Below, piece after piece: positions 22,389-33,675 of a DNA stretch of 64,000 nucleotides (position 1 is the stretch's first letter; each line of letters starts with the position of its first letter). The notes under the pieces were generated by a model. That model searched no databases and was not told where the DNA came from. It saw nothing but the letters and a program-made list of their open reading frames with translations. Origin of the DNA: Sweltsa coloradensis (taxonomy: Eukaryota; Arthropoda; Insecta; Plecoptera; Chloroperlidae); contig JAMZAV010002182.1 in NCBI GenBank assembly GCA_024449915.1, positions 62,001-126,000 of the forward strand, read 5' to 3'. The position numbers and the translations under genes were made by a program.

Positions 22389-22615
22389 TAGTTCGTAGTG
22401 CACCATCTTGTGAACGAAGCCCCGCCCCTTGCCTGAGCATTGCGGTCTCCACTGCATCACCTCGTATCCTGTCCTTACTTTATGATGGAGGTATACTAGT
22501 TCGTAGTGCACCATCTTGTGAACTAAGCCCCGCCCTTGCCTGAGCATTGCGGTCTCCACTGCATCACCTCGTATCCTGTCCTTACTTTATGATGGAGGTA
22601 TACTAGTTCGCAGTG
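22388..22615 (+). repeat. 108-bp satellite, two units after the LINE
   Basis: The units start GTGCACCATC at 22398 and 22506 and match those at 18455-18978. The array ends at CTAGTTCGCAGTGACTCTCA, after which unique intron resumes. Confidence 0.93.
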
Positions 22616-24060
22616 ACTCTCATTGTTACTCTGTTCGATTGTTATTAACGCCCTGGCGAATTCTGCTGACGTTACCAACCGCCGAGATATTGTAAAGAAA
22701 GATATTCGCGACGGAAAACAACATAAAAATACATCACCGTAAGCCCGATCCTTGTGATTCTCCACAAGAGTACATTCTCACATTCTATATATTTTATATC
22801 GTGCACTTTCAAATAATGGGCAAACTTGTTATAAGAATCTTGCGGCTGCATCGTTACTATGCTCTTGAGGTTTAGAAAGGTGAATATTTTAAAACTTATT
22901 TTTTATATTTTTATTTAACGAGACGTGAACTTGGCTGTGGAGACATAGGCGGTTTACTTTACCCTAGTTCCAATTTTGCTGTTTAAAATTACTTAAAGAG
23001 ATTTTCACAAAACTAGTTTTTTAGTTTATTTTTGTTAGCTGTATTCACCCTTCAGATAATGACGACGGTGATATTGAGGTTTTACGTGTATGAAACTGCA
23101 AAGTAGACGGTGAGCGGTGGATTGTGATTGTCAGTAGGTGACTAATGATGTACTCAACCTACATACCCGTGAGATAACACTATAATTCTATCTAAGAAGT
23201 GTTTTAAATACTTAAACCACAGAGATACATCTTAAGAGATCTTGTACTGGGTTAAAGTCATTGAGTAGAATGTTTATTAGAGACCCAACGCCTTAGGATG
23301 TGAATCTACATCGTCATACCGCCCGACTTGGACGTAAAAAAAAAAAAACTTTTTCTAAAGAATGACTGCTGATTGTACGCCTTATTTTTCTTGGTATGAT
23401 CCTCTTTAGTTGTTTAACTTGGTTATTGTGGTGTTGGGGGTAATATAATATGTATTAAATGTATTAGTGCTGTTTAAAAAGACTCAATCCCAGCACTAAT
23501 GTATTATAAACACTCAATAAGATAAGATGAACAATGCTACCACTGAAAATCAGTAGGGACACTAATGTATTTATACAATACACTCTAAAGATGAACACTG
23601 ATACCATTGAAAATCAGTAGGTACGATATACGATACGAATTTAGTTTTATTTGTGGTGAGACTTTCATCTAATGGACCCTTATTATTATTATTGTATTGA
23701 AACCGTAGTTTTGAAAAAGGTTGTCCACTTGCTGTTTGATATAGTACTAGTAAAAAATATTTGCACCAACAACGTACCATTAACTTGATACAATAAAACC
23801 TATATATGAAAAAAATGGTGAAAGATTTTACAAATTGGATTTGAGCAAATAAATCAACAACTTTGACATTTGAGTATCAAAATGGAGGAATCTATATTGT
23901 ATCCAAACAATAACTTTGAACCCTTCTCGAGCAGAATTGATCAAAGTGAAGTTGACTTTCCTAATAAATCTCCATCGAAACTTCATTGAAAGTGCTTCGA
24001 GATTTGGGACAGTTGATTTGATGGAGAACTTTATAAATTCAGTTGCGATAAGATGCGAGT

Positions 24061-24395
24061 GGGAGGGAGAGAGATAGAGATAGAAGGGAAGGGAGAAAGA
24101 GAGGGATAGAGAGGGAAGGGGGTGGAGGTGGGGGGAGGGAGAAGAGAGAGAAAAAAGGCGGGAGGGGCGAGGGAGAAATATAGAGGGAAGGGGGAGAGAG
24201 GGATGAGGTAGAGAGGGGAGGCAAGGAGGAAGGGGAGGAAGGACTAAGAAAGAGGAAGGGGGAGGTAGAAAAGAAGGGGGAGAGAGGAGAAATAGAGTAG
24301 GAAGGGAGGGAGGAGGGGGAGAGGGAGAGAGGGAGAGAGGCAGGGGGGAGAGGTAGAGAGAAGATGAGGGGTGCGAGGAGAGGGAGGGAGAGAGA
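24061..24395 (+). repeat. Purine-rich low-complexity tract
   Basis: Some 330 bp of GGGA/GAGA mixtures, nearly free of pyrimidines. An open frame on the - strand reads as Ser/Pro/Leu-rich low complexity and is not a credible protein. Confidence 0.9.
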
Positions 24396-24611
24396 AGGAT
24401 TGATTGATTAATCAAGGACTTTATTTTTCTTACATCCAACCTTTACGATGTGTGATACAAATTGATACGAATTGCTTTAGATAGAGTAGGAGGGAGAGGG
24501 AAGAGGGAAAAGAGAGAGATGATTATTCTTGTTGCCAAAGCGTCTCTGTTATTGCAATATTGAGATTCGAAGTGGTGATAGATGAGGGTGAAAAACAATT
24601 ATTTTGTTTAA

Positions 24612-24682
24612 ACATGCCTCATGCGGGACGCGAACCCACGTCCTTCTAGTGTCATACGCTCCGATCTTATGAGCCACCGAGG

Positions 24683-24690
<8 letters not shown>
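24612..24690 (-). mobile_element. tRNA-like SINE head
   Basis: The - strand reads TCGGTGGCTCATAAGATCGG (A box side) and GTGGGTTCGCGTCCC (B box). The middle, AGCGTATGACACTAGAAGGA, resembles the - strand element at 35.6 kb. It lies directly before a (GA)n run. Confidence 0.5.
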
Positions 24691-24747
<57 letters not shown>

Positions 24748-25051
24748 GGAAGAGAGAGAGAGAGAGAGAAAAACTGTTCTAAACTTTAGCGTGTTCTCGA
24801 GGTGAGAGTGGAATTGAAAAGGATGACTAGGAAGGGCAAGATTGGTGGCTTGTTTAGACCTGAGTGTGATCCGTCGTCGGAAGAACTGAGCACCGGAATT
24901 TTTAGAATGCGGCCCTGATGGTTCGTTTCAAATGGAAAGAGGGTATATTTGACAATTTGACATTTGACAAGATAGGGAGTGAGTTATATTAGATGAGTAG
25001 ATTACATTCTGTAGACGAGGAGGAGAGAGAGAGTAGACTGAGAGAGAGAGT

Positions 25052-25102
<51 letters not shown>

Positions 25103-25335
25103 CTCGTCCCTCTAAACTTTACGCGTTGTTTCTTCGAGTGATACGTGGAATTGAAACTCGCCTATGATTTCTAGGAACGGGCAACGATTTGTGGCATTTG
25201 TTTCAAGACCTGACGTGTGATCCGTCGCTCGGAAGAAACTGAGCCCACTCGGAATCTTTTAGAATGCGCCCTGCATGGTTCGTCTTCAAATGGAAAGAGG
25301 GTATATTTGACAATTTTGACATTTTGACAAATACG
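24686..25335 (+). repeat. (GA)n runs each followed by the same unique segment (noisy duplication)
   Basis: (GA)n at 24686-24771 is followed by CTAAACTTTAGCGTG..., and (GA)n at 25020-25096 by CTAAACTTTACGCGTTG.... Both then share TGATCCGTCG, GGAAG, ACTGAGC, TTTTAGAATGCG, AATGGAAAGAGGGTATATTT and GACA. The copies differ mainly by small indels, the first having lost about one base in ten to fifteen compared with the second. Confidence 0.8.
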
Positions 25336-26929
25336 TTTTGCTGTTCCTGCTATTTATATTAGATCTGTATTCATATTTACATTTCTGTCAAACAACATTG
25401 TTTTAAATGGCCTAACTCATTATTGTAGATTGGTATGAACAAAACTTATTTTTTGTGTGCCCGTTAGAGCGCCTTTATGAAGCCGCGGTGCGAACAAATT
25501 TGAACGAACTTTTACATTTAAAACAATAGTTGTAAATAAAATGTTGCCAAACATTGCAGGTTGCAATCACGGGCAAAGTGAGTTATATAAAGAGTGCGAA
25601 TACACATAGAGGGTATTTAAGCTTGGCCATTCATTTTAGATCTCGATGCATTTCATTGTGTAATGTTTGGCTGTTGTGCTGTATTTATACAAGCTTTTGT
25701 TAAGTGTGGGTCTATGTAACAAAATCCAAAATAGAAAGAATACATCCATTTATCTTCCATTACACATGTATGAGTTTCAAACCACTGTGGTTCCTATCAT
25801 CTAAGAAATAATGCGTCTTTGCCCCCTATAAATATATATACTCACTGTAATTAGTACCACCGGAAACGGAAGTGGTTCCTCATGCGAAGGCTATTACGGG
25901 CCAACTATAAAGTAGAAATAAACATACCAAAGGTTAGCAAACGATATAGGTCGCAGAAGAATCTGATGGGAAATATGTAACCACTATGTACACCACACGT
26001 ATAATCGTATAAATAAACAAAAACTTTATTTTATTATTATTTTCTTAGTGTTAAAAAATAATAATAAAATTAAAAATGTGTCGAATGTAAAAATATGGTC
26101 ACCAACCTATCTTTAGATCTAGACTAATAAAGCTAAACTTTGACATTGAACGCTATTTTTATACCGTCGTAAGACTTCTCCGTTTAACATCAAGCCAAAC
26201 CCAATGTTGCAACACCGAACTTGTAATAAACTGAGATTTTATTTCAAATAACTCGTTGTTTTTGTACCATGCGCAATAAAATGTCTACTCTCTAGGAATA
26301 AGGTCAAAACTCAAAGTACTTTATTTTTCTCCGGTCATTGCTTATAGATATATCATTAAATATGAACGAAGTGATATATAACAATCTTCGCTGACAGTGT
26401 TACAGTTCATTTCATTTGTATTTACTTGAGAAAATAATATACTGCAAGCTGCAAAAATTATGAAATAGAAGATGGGAAAATATAGAGGAATATGGTTTAA
26501 AATATGGATTTGCGGCAGTGGCACTTGGAAACAGCAATGCAACATACTTTAGAGCTTTTCTTACTCCTGCGAAGCAAACACAGCATTTCATGAGTACATA
26601 GCAGTTATCATAAAAATGTTGTCTGTACCGGAATTCGAATCTAGAGAAGAGTCTAGCAGAAAATGTTATCGCACAGAATAGCCACAATAATAATTTTCTT
26701 AAAACACAGTTACAAGCACAATGTATTATCATCTGTGCTGTAACTGTGTGTGTAAACTCTAAATACACATGTATATATTTTTATTTGCTCTTGAATGGTT
26801 CACATTTTGTACATTAGCAACCCAATACCAAAACGGTGCTCAAAATAACCAGCAAAACTTTTATTTTTTCTTCAATACTTATAATAATACTTACATATTA
26901 CTATGAAAACGCTCAGTTGGACGCGTTGA

Positions 26930-27640
26930 TAAGCGAGCACGTGCTATATAATTTGTTGATGGTCCAAATTTCAACCTGAACTGTATCTTCGTGCAACCGC
27001 TATCATGAGCAAAAAAGCTCTAGTTTCGTGCGACTTTTCGTTGCCATGGTAACGTTACTTTTGTTAAAATGTAATTTCCATCTACACTACTTATCGGATC
27101 AAAATAAAATTAACATATTTGTGACCGGACGGACATTCTAAATGATTTGGCCACCTCAGATTTTGTCGCCGTTTAGTTTAAAAAAAACTTTCGATTAACT
27201 TTAATGTAACTTTGTAACTTTTTGAACGATTTTGCCACACACAACAAATGGCATTCAATGCAGATCGAAGCTTGCGGATGGTCCAAATTTCAACTCGATC
27301 CGAACCTCCGTTCGACCGCTACCATGAGACAAAAAAGCTGCGCGACTTTCCGTTGCCATGGTAACGGTTCTTTGTTATAATGTACTTTCCATCTACACTA
27401 CTTATCGGATCAAAACAAATCAACATATTCGTGACCGGACGGACATTCTAAATGATTTGGCCACCTCAGATTTTGTCGCCGTTTAGTTTGAAAAAAAACT
27501 TTCGAATAACTTTAATGTAACTTTTTAACATTTTAAACGATTTTGCCACAAAACTAATGGCATTCAATCGAGAACGAAGCTTGCGGGTGGTCTAAATTTC
27601 AACTCGATCCGAGCCTCCGTTCGAACGTTATGGCGACACA
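26930..27640 (+). repeat. Tandem repeat with a unit of about 310-320 bp
   Basis: The phrase GGTCCAAATTTCAAC occurs at 26961 and 27280, with GGTCTAAATTTCAAC at 27589. Between them GTTGCCATGGTAACG, CTACACTACTTATCGGATCA, GTGACCGGACGGACATTCTA and TTTGTCGCCGTTTAGTTT recur in order. Two full units plus the start of a third, about 90% alike by eye. It abuts the SINE at 27649. Confidence 0.9.
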
Positions 27641-27648
27641 TAAAACAT

Positions 27649-28071
27649 GTGGCTCGTTGGTCTTGTGGTTAGCGTATCTGCTTCCAATGCAGAAGGTCCA
27701 GGGTTCGATTCCCGCCAAGGTCAGAAGTTTTTCAACTTCTGATTTGGATCAAAGTCCATCAGTTCTTGTCTCAGGAATTTGTAAACGGTGACTTTGGAGC
27801 CGTTCTAGCAACGAAGCACTAATAGTAAATTTTAAAGTTGTTTTGAATCGACCTCGTTGATTCTGGCGTTGATCCGCGGGTGTTTACACTTTCCATACCA
27901 CTGATTGCTACATTTCCCATTAAAAAATATCGATCTTTGGTTGGTTATCGCTCACTCGTCGATTGCGTCGGGGCCTGCAGGGTTGGCTTGGTCGCTTTGA
28001 TTTAAAGTCCGCCACTGAAAATCAGTTATATAACTGAGTGGGTAGACTCAAAATAAAATGTATTTATTTAT
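27649..28071 (+). mobile_element. tRNA-derived SINE, apparently full length (about 420 bp)
   Basis: The head GGCTCGTTGGTCTTGTGG...GTTCGATTCCC has a tRNA-like A box (TTGTGGTTAGCG) and B box (GGTTCGATTCC). Its anticodon-like arm CTGC-TTCCAAT-GCAG carries TCC as in tRNA-Gly, but the acceptor ends do not pair, so it is not a working tRNA gene. The body runs through GGTTGGCTTGGTCG to the tail ACTGAGTGGGTAGACTC, then an A-rich end with TATTTATTTA. Tail fragments of the same family occur at 9.2, 14.9 and 29.8 kb. Internal Pol III boxes would drive transcription in living members. Confidence 0.75.
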
Positions 28072-28189
28072 TATTTTTAAAAAAAGGAAAAAAAGCAGTG
28101 ACGATTTTTTCCGACAGAGTCAAATTGAAACGATCGCTCCGCTCGCTTAATTATTATTTTTCATTCATTACTCGGCAACATTGATTTTG

Positions 28190-28330
28190 TTTCTTTATGA
28201 ATAAAGCTTCACGAAATGCATAAGTTTTCTGTTCGTCTGTGCGTGTGTCACATATCAATCTAAAAACCGAACATGACCTCCGCTTGACTTGTATTGTTTG
28301 ATTGTCTTTGGATAATGGCAGGCTTAACCC
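28190..28330 (+). mobile_element. Interspersed repeat, 'CGAACATGACC' family
   Basis: TTCGTCTGTGCGTGTGTCAC, AAAAACCGAACATGACCTCC and GATTGTCTTTGGATAATGG. It runs into the 66-bp tandem repeat that carries CGGCACCTCCACC, the presumed end of this family. Confidence 0.55.
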
Positions 28331-28548
28331 CTTATATATGTAGACCCGGCAACTCCACCAAAACAAACGAAAAATTAATTTAATAATGGCAGGCTCCCCC
28401 TTATATATGTGGACCCGGCACCTCCACCAAAATCAACGAAACATTAGTATAATAATGGCAGGCTTCACCCCTTATATATGTGGACCCGGCACCTCCACCA
28501 AAATCAACGAAACATTAGTATAATAATGGCAGGCTTCACCCCTTAAAA
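28316..28548 (+). repeat. Tandem repeat, about 65-bp unit, three copies and a partial fourth
   Basis: Units begin ATGGCAGGCT at about 28315, 28386, 28455 and 28522 and contain CCCCTTATATATGTGGACCC and GGCACCTCCACCAAAATCAA. The last stops at CACCCCTTAAAAG. Copies 2 and 3 are nearly identical. Confidence 0.85.
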
Positions 28549-28585
28549 GTAAATCCCTGATATATGCTTGGATTTCCAAAATAAT

Positions 28586-28720
28586 TGGAGTAGCGTAGCG
28601 AAGACTTCAATTTGACTACCATGATAAAAAATAACTCGTGTTTTTTTTGTCTGTTTGTTTTCTCTCTACCTGACAAACGGTGTATGCGATCTTGAAGAAA
28701 ATTGGAGGGGATCTTTAAAA
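28586..28720 (+). mobile_element. Decayed 5' end of a helentron-like element
   Basis: GGAGTAGCGTAGCGAAGACTT followed by CAATTTGACT resembles the left end of the copy at 5796 (GGATGAGCG...GAAGACTTCAATTTGACTT). The next bases (GTGTTTTTTTTGTCTGTTTG, CTACCTGACAAACGGT, TGCGATCTTGA) also match that copy. The similarity fades after about 28720, so the right end is missing. Confidence 0.6.
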
Positions 28721-29037
28721 TCTCTTAACTTTATTACGTCGCTGCCACGCACCTTTTCGCGGCTGGCTATACGAGACGAGGCGCTTGTCGGTTCTCTGTC
28801 TCTCCGGAATCTCAGGATAACAGTCGGTCGCCTCGCATTGTTGAAGGCAGACATGGTTCACTCTTACTCTTTATTTACATAACATGTAGCGTCCCCTTAT
28901 AAAACACGATAGCCCTAATGACAACAGAAAACAGTAATCGTTGGACAATGCAAACAATGCATGCAAAATTGGTTCCGATCAGTGACTTACATAGACTGAC
29001 TGAAGTCCCAGTGTAATACCATCTTCAGACAAGGAAA

Positions 29038-29235
29038 TCTTTTTAGGGTTCTTGCACTATGGCATTAGGCATGGGAATTTCCTTAGGGTTATGGTACCAT
29101 GGATGTTATGCATGGGAATTCTCTTAGTGTGACTATACTATGTAAGGTAGATATGGGATTTTCTTAGGGTGACTGTACTATGTATGGTAGGCATGGGATT
29201 CTCTTAGGGTGACTGCACTATGTATGGTAGGTGGG
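29038..29235 (+). repeat. Minisatellite, unit about 42-46 bp, four to five copies
   Basis: Repeating TCTTAGGGTGACTGTACTAT and GTATGGTAGGCATGGGAT. The first units are more diverged than the last ones. Confidence 0.8.
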
Positions 29236-29739
29236 CATAGGAACGAAAACTGATTTAGCCGCAAAGAGATTAAGCGATTGGGCGAATCTCGGAGTTCTTT
29301 ATTCCCCGCGGACTCTGCGCTAGTCTGCCTGATTAAATGTAATCCCTGACCGCGCGAGATTGCAAGAAGCCAACCAACCCTTTACCTTTACACCGAGGCT
29401 TCTTTCTGATCAAACGTGCGAGGGCCTCCTTGGACCGTGGAGGTATTTCACAGAGGAAATACTAAAACATTGATGTATGAATCACGTTGGGCATTTTCAA
29501 ACTAATGTAATAGAGAGGACTTTGAGTATTATTTTTAAAACCTTTGATTTTCAGTTCAATTCATTAATAAAAGACTGTGGAAGCTAAAATGAAGTTGAGA
29601 CTATAATATATTCACTGCTTTGTGTAGTTGAATGAACACTCTGCGAGCAATAAGCTATGCACTAAAGAGTATAAAGCTTGATTGATTGGTGTTTCCTTCT
29701 TAAATATGCCGGTATCTAGTTTGTCATTGTTCACTTGTC

Positions 29740-29845
29740 TATGGTGTTGGCGCCTACAGGGTTGGCTTGGTCGGCTTTAAAATTAATGTCCCCTATTGAA
29801 ACTTAGTTCTGTGACTGAGTGGGTAGACTCTAAATACGAATATCT
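29740..29845 (+). mobile_element. SINE 3' fragment
   Basis: It contains GGCGCCTACAGGGTTGGCTT, GGTCGGC, and ACTGAGTGGGTAGACTC followed by TAAATA. It matches the last 130 bp of the SINE at 27.6-28.1 kb. Confidence 0.65.
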
Positions 29846-30174
29846 TAATTCATTTAAATATTGTGCCAAGTTCTCATTTATTAAGTATTGAATTAAACAC
29901 TCTTGTATACACAAGCACACAAACGCATAATGCACTTACGCATTGTCATTTTCTAGCATAGAGTTTGTAGATAATTTAAATTAGTGCAGCAGATTTGTAT
30001 ACTCAATACAGTTTTCGTCGTAGTTTAGTTTTAACATTTTTGTCCCCGTGTGCGCATGTTATTATGTGACAGAATACCATCACATTTAGACCTTATAGTA
30101 GAACATCTTTCCTGGAGATTCTCCAGTAGAAGTAGTTCATTCCAGACCAGCTTCTATGATGTAACAACAAACTC

Positions 30175-30275
30175 GATAATAAATCTGAGCCGTGCAAGAA
30201 GTGCTGACGCCGGGAATTAAACCAACGACTACGTAACTGTGTCTGTGTACGGTAAGTTGATCGTGCGTCCCTAGA
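30175..30275 (-). mobile_element. tRNA-like SINE relic
   Basis: The - strand has CTCTAGGGACGCACGATCAA and TTGGTTTAATTCCCGGCG, a B-box-like arm. No tail family is recognisable. Confidence 0.35.
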
Positions 30276-30654
30276 GAGGGCGCTCCGAGTGTTGACTGGG
30301 TGTGAACTGTGAAGTAGGACGCGATAAGTCATCTCACAACGACGTGGAGATTATATGCATCATTCCCTAACACTTACTAGGGTAATTGTAAACACTTCGG
30401 GGGAATGTAAGAACGATTTACGAACGATGGTGTACACCGCGGCTTCCATGATCCTCACATTATATTATATACCTAAGAACGGGCATAAGAGCACCCAAAA
30501 TGGGGAGCGAAGCTGCTAAATCAACAGATCGTCGAAGAAGAATACAATAATAAAATAATTCGCTGCGGTGCCGGGAAGGCTTACCACTTGGTTCGCCTCT
30601 TGTTCCCGCATTCCGAATTGTAGAAGCGTCAGGTGATGATTTGTTTTCTGTGGG

Positions 30655-30830
30655 CAAGCCCCCCCCCCCCCGGCATCCCCTCTTACCTCCAGCGTCATCA
30701 AAAACATTCTGTATCACCCCTGTTGACGGGCAATGTCAATATACAAAACGCACGTTACTCGGACGTCATGTTCGGTTTATATCGTATATATCGTGCACAC
30801 AAACAGACGCACGGAAGACAGAATATGGCA
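30655..30830 (+). mobile_element. Interspersed repeat, 'CGAACATGACC' family, inverted copy
   Basis: A run of 14 C, then CATCAAAAACATTCTGTATC, GGGCAATGTCAATATACAAA, GACGTCATGTTCGGTTTATA and CACACAAACAGACGCACGGA. It corresponds to the copy at 8.4 kb. Confidence 0.55.
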
Positions 30831-33540
30831 GCTTTGGTTCCTATAACTTGCTTAGCCTCCCACAAATGGTTTGATCGGTTGTGTAATGTTATGATTGTTG
30901 ATAACCTTTCCATTCATATATTTTCTTCAGACCAATAATCAAAACCTCATTATCTTAAATAAAATAACAAGTCCGTTTTAATATACATATTTATGTGCAC
31001 TATACATCGAGTTTAAGTCCAATATTTATTTTAATGTATTTAATTTATCTTCTATGTTGCTTAGTTACCAAGAGAGGCAGGTGACTACAATGAATGACTG
31101 TATTCTTAAATCTAAGGTTATTCGAAATAATGACAACAACTGGTAACTTCATTAAAGATTCTATAAAAACGTCGAAAATGTATAAATAAACAGACGTTAT
31201 ACTGATATATCAAACATTAATATAAATCCAAATCATTATAAAATATAGTCGTCTATATAAATCTCGAGAGTCAAAACATTCTAGAACAAGTCAAATTCAA
31301 CCTGCTTCTATTACTTCTCCCAATCGTGCAATATTTCTTCCTCTCTCAATACCGGTCTTCCTTTTCCTTAGGACACTGAACACCCCACTTACTCTAAACC
31401 CACGATATTAAACGAGCGTTAGCTATAAAAATTAATTAAGACGTTAAATTTTACATCATTTAACTACGGCGTAAATCTTTATAGATCCTCGTTAAAGTGC
31501 GCAGGAAAGTGTTGTATTTAGTAACACTGTAACGAGGGATGGTCCTGTGCCAGAGTTTTTTTATTAGAAAAATAAAAGAAATTAGTGCTTGAAATAAGTT
31601 TGTATAAGTTTGCGCGAAGATCCTAGAACCAAGTAGCAATAACGGGAGCTGAAATATCGATAAAAACTAAAGACTTTCAACGAAATGCTTCTTTTGTAAC
31701 TTGATGCTAAGCCGTGCCTCGAACATCGGGGTTTACTGTCTCGAACAATGAAATAGTTTACAAGACAGTCGTAAAATGTATGTAAAAAACTCGTATGAAA
31801 CAAAACAATCTATGGTGTAGGAAGTGCATTTGATCGAATTAAATTTTATTTTTACATCACTTTGTATAAACTTGAATTTCAAATTTTGGAGGTTTTGAGA
31901 AATAAGTAGTAGCGAAACAAACAGATTGTCGTTTAACTAATGTTGGTGATAAGAATACAAATTATTTCGCGAATTAGTGAATAGCATTTTATTTGATGAA
32001 AATCCAGTTATTTGTACTACATGGTACACAGCACAGCAGATAGGAAAAACATATACACACAATACAACTTAAACACATTACTAAATTTAATTGTTTAGTT
32101 TTAGTATTTTAGGACTTGTGGTTGAGTATAACCTGTTGGCAGAGACAAATATGTATATTAATATAAACATACCAAATTTAAAATACGATACAAAAACGAA
32201 ACTGTATAATGTGGAGCTGTTCAGAATTCAATAATATGTCGTTAAAGTAATTTCTTAGGGAAAACGTAAATTATTTTAATTCTTGATTTGTTGATGAAAG
32301 TTATTACGAAGTAACTTCATGAGCTGTGCAAAAACATAAATAAATAGCCTACATTACGTTGAATTCTGACTGAAAAAAGCTTAATAAATGAATTGAAATA
32401 ATAAGACACAGCAAAACTTAGCTACATCGTTTTGTAATCTAATCTTATTTCGCACTTTGGTACAAATGTCTTAATGAATAAATAGAGGAAATGTTTAACT
32501 GTGAAACCGTGAAACGGTGGAAAAGGAACAAACATTAATAATACTACAGACGATTTACTCAATACATTTTCCTCTAAAAATGATTCAACTCGAGAATTTC
32601 ACTTGATTATAAAACTAAACTGTAGGCATCTAAAAAGAAAACAACATTTCTTCAAGCGCCATGAAGCTTATATTATAAAACCTGGGAAAATGTTTTCAAA
32701 ATCTTGTTTGTAGGTAGGTAAAGAAGGGTGTTGGGTGGGAAGAGCCAGTTTTACGAGGTCTTTTCAGCTGCACATAACCTTAAAATAAAGCATTATGGAA
32801 TATTTTGAAGAAGGTAGACAAGGTTTCGGTAACATTACACGTTATGTCTCATATCTGCATAGTCCTCTTAAGCCGTTGTCTTGAGTAAAAGTGTTTTACT
32901 CTCTCAAGAAAGCAAACATCTGACATTTCCTTGGGCTGAATAAGTATACCTTTATAAAAACTGTTAGAAATTACCAATAATTGATATCTTAATAATTGAG
33001 GTTTGGAATTTGTGTAAAATACTGTAGCATTGAAGATTTTTAGGTACTGTTGTCATATACCAAACCGAAATGCTTGGTTTTTTAAAAGGTCGTTCCCTGT
33101 GGCAAAACAAATTATTTGTTTACTTTTGATTGTTTGAAAAATAAATAAAGAACGCACCATGGGAATAGAAACTTGTTTGATCAAATTTCAAGTAAGTTTC
33201 TCAACTTGATGAAGGGTTCTTCCCCGTATGGACGCGAGCCCACCTACTAAGGGGGTCTCAAGCATATATTTCAAACAATCTTTTAACCTTTTCTTTCTTT
33301 CATCTTTACTCTCACCATCTTTAATGATGGCCCCATTCGTGATCCAAACGCCCTCAAACCCCACTTGCCGTGTCCGCCTGTGGCTGGTTCTACCCAGCAC
33401 AGACCTAAGGACCCTCTCCCCGTCGCCCCTTAGGTAAGGTGCGTCACCATTCAAATATCAACCCATTTAGTCCATCGTATCTATTCTCGGTTAGCGCATT
33501 CGATTAATTAAATAAATAAATATATGACATAATACCAAAC

Positions 33541-33675
33541 TTCATTCATTCATTCGTTCATTCATTCAATCAATTCTTTCGTTCATTCGTTCATTCGTTC
33601 ATTCGTTCATTCGTTCATTCGTTCATTCGTTCATTCGTTCGTTCGTTTGTTTGTTCGTTCATTCAATCATTCATT
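33541..33675 (+). repeat. (TTCA/TTCG)n tetranucleotide microsatellite
   Basis: Long run of TTCATTCG-type tetramers, with ATTC and GTTC alternating, about 130 bp. Confidence 0.9.

Noticed and set aside
22210..22560. Open frames with poly-Asn, poly-Ile or poly-Leu
   Set aside because: They read through the (ATT)n tail and satellite units; no coding signature.
23828..24439. Long open frame (about 200 residues) on the - strand, Ser/Pro/Leu-rich
   Set aside because: It is translation of the purine-rich low-complexity tract; composition and repeats explain the open frame.
27651..27722. Possible functional tRNA-Gly(TCC) gene
   Set aside because: The acceptor stem halves do not pair and the sequence continues into a SINE body; taken as a SINE head.
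33541..33675. CRISPR-like regular repeat
   Set aside because: A simple tetranucleotide microsatellite in animal DNA with no spacers.
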